Assembly (NCBI GenBank): GCA_021833045.1
Contig: JAKBGP010000013.1
Location: 1-19,185 of the forward strand
Reading direction: 5' to 3'
DNA from: Thermoplasmata archaeon
Lineage (GTDB): Archaea; Thermoplasmatota; Thermoplasmata; Thermoplasmatales; Thermoplasmataceae
Length of the DNA stretch: 19,185 nucleotides
The notes below the pieces were generated by a model. The model saw nothing but the letters and a program-made list of their open reading frames with translations. It was not told the DNA's origin and searched no databases. Of this stretch, positions 15,699 to 19,185 are shown piece after piece. The position numbers and the translations under genes were made by a program. Each line of letters opens with the position of its first letter. The first letter of the stretch is position 1.

Positions 15699-17965
15699 AT
15701 GATCACCTCAAAACACGCCCCCACCAGAAGGCCATCAAAAGAGTTACCCAAGAACCTGATCTCGCCTCCCATACTTAATGCAAATTTTTTCAGGCTATAC
15801 AATCCTAGTCCAGTTCCACCTCGGGTAGACTCTCCTGGAAGAAATAGCTTGTCTCGAAAACTTTCCGTAACACCCTCTCCGTCATCAGAAAAAAGAACCT
15901 TCAACTTGCCATCCATTTTCTCGAACTTGACAGTAATATTCTTGCAATGGGCTTTAACCGAGTTGCTTGCGAGATTGTCTATTATTATCACAAGGTCTAG
16001 ATATGGTATCTCGCGCTGAAACAACACGTCACCACCAATAAACTCCAGATTCACGCCATTACTTTCTAGAAAGTCTTTCTTTGTCACCGAGAGATATTGT
16101 GTTACAAATGATGTTACATTGGTTTCCAGAAAATCAGTCCCTAAGCTGAATTTTGCACTGATAGAAAGTTCTGCAATTTTTACCATTTTTTGAACCGACA
16201 TCCTTACCGATTCCAATGACATGATGAGATCTCCCATCCCATGATGTTTGCGAAGTTCGGATATAACTTTCTCCAATGCTGGAAAGACGTCGTTCCCTGC
16301 AATTATGATTTCATGATCAAGCATGGGAGATTTTCCCCCCTCAGTTGACTTTTCCAAGAACACGATTTCCTTCTCCTTCGCCCTTATGTTCTTGTTGAGC
16401 TCCCTCACACCACGCTTGAGCGATCTCAGCTGATTCCCAACGAATTCTTTTTGTTCTTCGCCTGTAAACTGCTTGGCTAGTGATTCAAGGCTCTCGACAA
16501 TCTGTGGAATCTTCTGGATTTCCTTCTCCTTGACAATGTCCAGCAAATTAGGCCCAACGCTTATAGATAGAAAATTGTCCGGATTTCCAGCGATATAGTC
16601 GACAAGTTTAACCATCTCGATTTTTCGCTCTTTCTCGTCAGCATGTTCTTCACCAGAATTCCAACCTATCGCCTCAACAACATAACGTTGAAGTTCTCGT
16701 ATGAGGTAAACCAGCAAGAACTCTTTCAATTCTGAAAGTGACTGACCTTCATAAAAACCTTCCCTGCTTGCAACTTCCCTAAAAGTATTAGATTTGTCTG
16801 AAATCGAGACTCTGCCTAGAAGTTCTCTGGTTGATAATAATCGTTTAAACCCTTGAGCCTTTTTCAAGTCGAGCTGAAGCCAGTCATTCCCAGCTTCTCC
16901 GTAAGGTAGAACCCTGAAAGCGTTGCGGTAAACATGTATTGATCCAAAGTCAACAGGTCGGACTCCCATTATTCTCGTGAATATGTTCTTTGCATTCCTA
17001 TTGAGGTAAAATATCTCCGCCTCAACCTTCTCTGCCTTCTGTGGCATCCCTATATTATTGAATGGGGATACTTCCTTTGTCTCGATGAGAACATCTTTCC
17101 CTTCAAAAAGTTGAATCCTGATCTTACCATCCTCAACGCATCCACGTATCCATGAAGATCTTTCCTTGACTTCTTCAATAACTGCGTTCTTAATCTCACC
17201 TCCAACAGGCCCTTTCGGTGACCACCTCTCAAAAACCTCATCGTCAGCATTTTCCTTTTCCTCATTTATCTTCTCTTGTTTCCTATCTTCTGCAATATAT
17301 GCAGGTGCAGCAAGGAATAGCCTGAAATCAGAAATAGGCTCGTAAGGGTTTACCATCCTTTGCAAATATTTCTTAATGGTAAAGAGATCGTCATATGGCC
17401 ACTCGTCCCGGACTCCTGTAATAAGAAGGAAAGTTCCAGATTTCAGGTCGTGTGTATAGTCTCTTACAACTTCAGGAAGGTCCTCAATAGTCAATGATAG
17501 TTCTATTGTTTCTAGCTTTTTGTTTTGATCTCGCTCGAAATCGAGCCAATTCACGGCAAGATGGTTCCAGTTACTGTCAATCTCTGTTTTTGTATACATG
17601 TCAAGTTTCACACCGAGCCTGTCGCATGAGAATCTACCAATTCCTTTGTACCCTGAAGACATTCTCACCAACCCATTAAGGGATTCTTTTTTGTCGGAAT
17701 ACCCAATGAAAAGCCATTTCGTCATAATATCTTTTTTTGACATTCCGATTCCATCGTCATAAATCAATATTTGACTAACTCCTCCTGAATCTGGTTCTCG
17801 ATGCTTGAATATTATATGTGCCTCTTTCGCTCCCGCATCATATGAATTCTTGACTAGCTCAAAAACTGCGATATACTTGTTTGAAACTAATTCCCTGCCT
17901 ATCAAATCCTTGAGCGCAGAACTTACGAAAAATTTGGGCCTGATTTCGTTTTCTCCTTCCACCAT
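15695..17965 (-). CDS. Dual GHKL ATPase: MORC/Hsp90-like plus histidine-kinase-like
   Basis: This 756-residue cytoplasmic protein carries two separate ATP-binding domains of the GHKL fold. Domain one (about residues 10-220) has ELVKNSYDAGA with Asn40, DDGIGM (70-75) and SGYKGIGRFS (104-113), like Hsp90, MutL and MORC ATPases. A middle alpha/beta region follows, then a charged coiled coil (about 509-541). A candidate phosphorylation helix has His551 in MLDHEI. The C-terminal histidine-kinase ATPase has Asn664 and Asn668 (IIDNLASNS), DDGEGV (694-699) and GGTGLGLYSLKKF (716-728). No transmembrane helix or classical sensor domain is present. The start is the ATG at 17965, preceded by AGGAAAGGTGA; an ATG at 17998 (767 aa) lacks such a site. 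The downstream response regulator makes a kinase-receiver pair likely. The signal might be sensed by the Hsp90-like domain clamping on DNA or protein. Confidence 0.85.
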   Translation of the reverse strand: MVEGENEIRPKFFVSSALKDLIGRELVSNKYIAVFELVKNSYDAGAKEAHIIFKHREPDSGGVSQILIYDDGIGMSKKDIMTKWLFIGYSDKKESLNGLVRMSSGYKGIGRFSCDRLGVKLDMYTKTEIDSNWNHLAVNWLDFERDQNKKLETIELSLTIEDLPEVVRDYTHDLKSGTFLLITGVRDEWPYDDLFTIKKYLQRMVNPYEPISDFRLFLAAPAYIAEDRKQEKINEEKENADDEVFERWSPKGPVGGEIKNAVIEEVKERSSWIRGCVEDGKIRIQLFEGKDVLIETKEVSPFNNIGMPQKAEKVEAEIFYLNRNAKNIFTRIMGVRPVDFGSIHVYRNAFRVLPYGEAGNDWLQLDLKKAQGFKRLLSTRELLGRVSISDKSNTFREVASREGFYEGQSLSELKEFLLVYLIRELQRYVVEAIGWNSGEEHADEKERKIEMVKLVDYIAGNPDNFLSISVGPNLLDIVKEKEIQKIPQIVESLESLAKQFTGEEQKEFVGNQLRSLKRGVRELNKNIRAKEKEIVFLEKSTEGGKSPMLDHEIIIAGNDVFPALEKVISELRKHHGMGDLIMSLESVRMSVQKMVKIAELSISAKFSLGTDFLETNVTSFVTQYLSVTKKDFLESNGVNLEFIGGDVLFQREIPYLDLVIIIDNLASNSVKAHCKNITVKFEKMDGKLKVLFSDDGEGVTESFRDKLFLPGESTRGGTGLGLYSLKKFALSMGGEIRFLGNSFDGLLVGACFEVII
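15701..15709 (-). promoter_or_regulatory. Strong Shine-Dalgarno before the response regulator
   Basis: GAGGTGATC matches the archaeal anti-Shine-Dalgarno (GGAGGTGATC) over nine bases. It lies within the last codons of the GHKL ATPase gene, with 7 nt between GAGG and the ATA at 15698. There is no ATG nearby, so this site argues that translation of the regulator begins at the ATA. Confidence 0.55.
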
Positions 17966-18010
17966 CTTTTCACCTTTCCTGCCAACTATAAGTTCCAATT
18001 AATGTTTTTA

Positions 18011-18145
18011 TCAAAAGATTAACCTTCTAAATTTTTCCAATTCCGAAAATTTTCTCCAAAACTCACCCTCTATTTTCTCTGCAAGAATGATAATTTTTTC
18101 CAAGCGCTCATCCTCTTTCTCAATTTTCTTTTTTTCCAACGACAT
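18011..18145 (-). CDS. Small charged helical protein
   Basis: A 44-codon frame (MSLEKKKIEKEDERLEKIII... ending FRRLIF) lies between the 118-aa gene and the GHKL ATPase on the same strand. It is rich in Lys and Glu with hydrophobic positions spaced as in an amphipathic helix, so it may form a coiled coil. AAGGGG directly precedes the ATG, too close for an ideal Shine-Dalgarno; GAAAG is further upstream. Gaps to its neighbours are short: 27 nt from the upstream stop and 45 nt to the ATPase start. It may be a small adaptor or regulator of the phosphorelay. It could also be chance, as short lysine-rich frames are common in A/T-rich DNA. Confidence 0.4.
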   Translation of the reverse strand: MSLEKKKIEKEDERLEKIIILAEKIEGEFWRKFSELEKFRRLIF

Positions 18146-18172
18146 CCCCTTATGATCTTTCAATTCGTCGTA

Positions 18173-18529
18173 TTAGTTTGGTATCTCGACCTTGATCCAT
18201 GTCAATATTGACTTTTCCCTCTTTCTAATGGATATAAGCATTGGTTGTGAAAAAAATGACTTCTTCAGTGTGTTATTTGTGGAAAAATTTTCATTCTTAA
18301 ATTTTTCTTTCACGCTTTTATCCTTTTCAGTTAATAGTAATTCAAATGTTCTACGCTCCAATGTTATTTTTCTAATACCCGTTGATCCTTTAATTACCGG
18401 CTTGATTAACAAAATATCAAATAAGTGTTTATCTAATACTATAACTTGTAAATCTGTCTGATAATTCTTATCTTCCATAAGAAGAAATGAAGGTAAAGCA
18501 TTAGGATATCTTCTTGACAGTGTTTCCAT
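18173..18529 (-). CDS. Unknown 118-residue protein leading the kinase operon
   Basis: I do not recognise this protein. It begins METLSRRYPNALPSFLLMEDKNYQTDLQVIVLDKHLFDILLIKPVIKG, a pattern of short strands and helices. A lysine-rich region (about 68-92) follows, then a final stretch SFFSQPMLISIRKREKSILTWIKVEIPN. There is no signal peptide, membrane helix or metal motif. It is credible as a gene because a TATA element is centred about 26 nt before its ATG. It also leads a run of minus-strand genes (44-aa peptide, GHKL ATPase, REC-HEPN) without an obvious promoter between them. A role as sensor, inhibitor or antitoxin of the HEPN effector is possible, but only its position suggests it. Confidence 0.55.
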   Translation of the reverse strand: METLSRRYPNALPSFLLMEDKNYQTDLQVIVLDKHLFDILLIKPVIKGSTGIRKITLERRTFELLLTEKDKSVKEKFKNENFSTNNTLKKSFFSQPMLISIRKREKSILTWIKVEIPN

Positions 18530-18773
18530 TATTTGTATACGAAACAGATATTAATAAATATAACGATATTCATTTTGCCAATCAATGAATGCCAATAATA
18601 TTATACGCTTACCAACAAATGTCGACTTAGATAATAGCTAAATGTTAATAAAAAACAAATGGATATGAAAATATACTTTTAGAATATCAAAATGAAATAT
18701 TTCTCGAAGTTGCCATTATTTGAATAAAAACCTTATGAACGATTTTATGCGGAAATTTCTACATAATAACTAG
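18530..18773. other. A/T-rich island-edge spacer
   Basis: This stretch between the kinase operon promoter and the recombinase remnant is richer in A and T than its surroundings. It has no open frame of note and no tRNA-like sequence. A repeated GCCAAT (two copies 14 nt apart near 18580-18600) is the only visible regularity and may be chance. Confidence 0.4.
18549..18563 (-). promoter_or_regulatory. TATA element of the kinase/REC-HEPN operon
   Basis: On the minus strand this reads TTATATTTATTAATA, centred about 26-27 nt before the ATG at 18529. The spacing predicts a leaderless transcript. I see no comparable promoter in the short gaps downstream, so it may drive all four genes. Confidence 0.5.
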
Positions 18774-19124
18774 GCATACAAATTTCTTGAATTTGTTTTG
18801 TTTCCTAATCAAAACGACGGGTGGAAGTGCGATTACGACAATGTGAAACACACAGCCATTAAGACCATCTCGATAGAATCTGGAAATACAGAAGGGATGC
18901 AACAGCTTCACCCACATGCACTCAGGCATTTCTGTGCCACAAACCTGCTTAAAGGCGGACTGGATTTAAGGAAGGTCCAAGTCTATCTTGGACACAAGGA
19001 CATATCGTCCACGGTGATTTACACCCACATACGTACAGAAGACGTGCAGGACGAGGTGTACAAAATGTACAGGAGGGTGCAAATCCCCGGATTTTTTCTA
19101 TTAGAAGCGGAGGCAGCAATATGA
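18774..19124 (+). pseudogene. Tyrosine recombinase, C-terminal remnant
   Basis: The frame holds only the last third of an integrase/XerCD-type tyrosine recombinase. Present are HPHALRHF (catalytic H-x-x-R), LGHKDISSTVIYTHI (second His and the nucleophile Tyr), and the C-terminal helix. The N-terminal DNA-binding domain, the first catalytic Arg and the beta-hairpin Lys are absent. In-frame reading back from the first possible start (TTG at 18798) runs through KFLEFVLFPNQNDG to a TAG at 18771. This suggests that homology starts near the stop and that the gene was cut by the event that created the island edge. It is unlikely to be active alone. Its stop overlaps the ATG of the next gene (ATGA), so that pair was probably one transcription unit in the intact ancestor. 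Confidence 0.8.
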
Positions 19125-19185
19125 AGGGAAAAATGGAAGAATTGATCGTGGTGAAAAGGGATTTAAAAAAATGGGAGCACTGGGA
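19121..19185 (+). CDS. Start of an unknown gene coupled to the integrase remnant
   Basis: An open frame begins at the ATG overlapping the recombinase stop codon (ATGA) and runs to the window edge; 21 codons are visible (MKGKMEELIVVKRDLKKWEHW). CGGAGG lies about 7 nt upstream as a Shine-Dalgarno. The visible part is too short to name a family. Confidence 0.5.
   Translation, partial: MKGKMEELIVVKRDLKKWEHW

Noticed and set aside
2690..18790. Direct repeats bounding the island as attachment sites
   Set aside because: Only a seven-base match (TTTCCTA) was found between the region after corA and the recombinase edge, which is within chance, and no tRNA gene is present.

Overview
The window looks like archaeal DNA, most likely from an acidophilic thermoplasmatal euryarchaeon (Thermoplasma/Ferroplasma/Cuniculiplasma type). 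Reasons: moderate A+T content, TATA elements sitting about 26 nt before start codons (leaderless genes), Shine-Dalgarno sites of the GAGGTGATC type inside operons, a sequon-rich secreted protein with a C-terminal membrane anchor, and a compact GMN-type CorA. The taxon is inferred; no rRNA or tRNA gene is visible.

Layout. Positions 1-2690 hold ordinary chromosomal genes: the start of a GNAT acetyltransferase (-), a surface protein (-), a small PH-like protein (-) and a CorA transporter (+). From 2804 to about 18770 lies a defence island. A 10-kb minus-strand operon reads druG-like (684 aa), druF-like (334 aa), druE-like DUF1998 helicase (1980 aa) and a Cas4/AddB-like Fe-S PD-(D/E)XK nuclease. 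Divergent from it, behind its own palindromic control region, are vsr and a C5-cytosine methyltransferase (druM/dcm-like). Together these resemble a Druantia type II system, rearranged so that the methylase is divergent and with two nucleases added.

Convergent with the methylase is a second minus-strand operon: a 118-aa unknown protein, a 44-aa charged peptide, a protein with two GHKL ATPase domains (Hsp90/MORC-like at the N-terminus, histidine-kinase-like at the C-terminus) and a response regulator. The regulator has a C-terminal helical domain carrying an RNxxxH motif, the signature of HEPN ribonucleases. I read this pair as a phosphorelay with an RNase effector, conceptually like Detocs but with different parts. 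It is the most novel item here. The regulator also has no ATG, GTG or TTG start for its full REC domain; a strong Shine-Dalgarno points to an ATA codon.

The right edge is marked by a tyrosine recombinase lacking its N-terminal part (18774-19124), coupled to the start of another gene that runs off the window. This is consistent with an island inserted into, or recombined at, an integrase gene.

How the parts may work together (inference): the methylase marks self DNA, the DruE complex and nucleases act on unmarked DNA, and the kinase/REC-HEPN operon provides a second, RNA-cutting or growth-arrest response.
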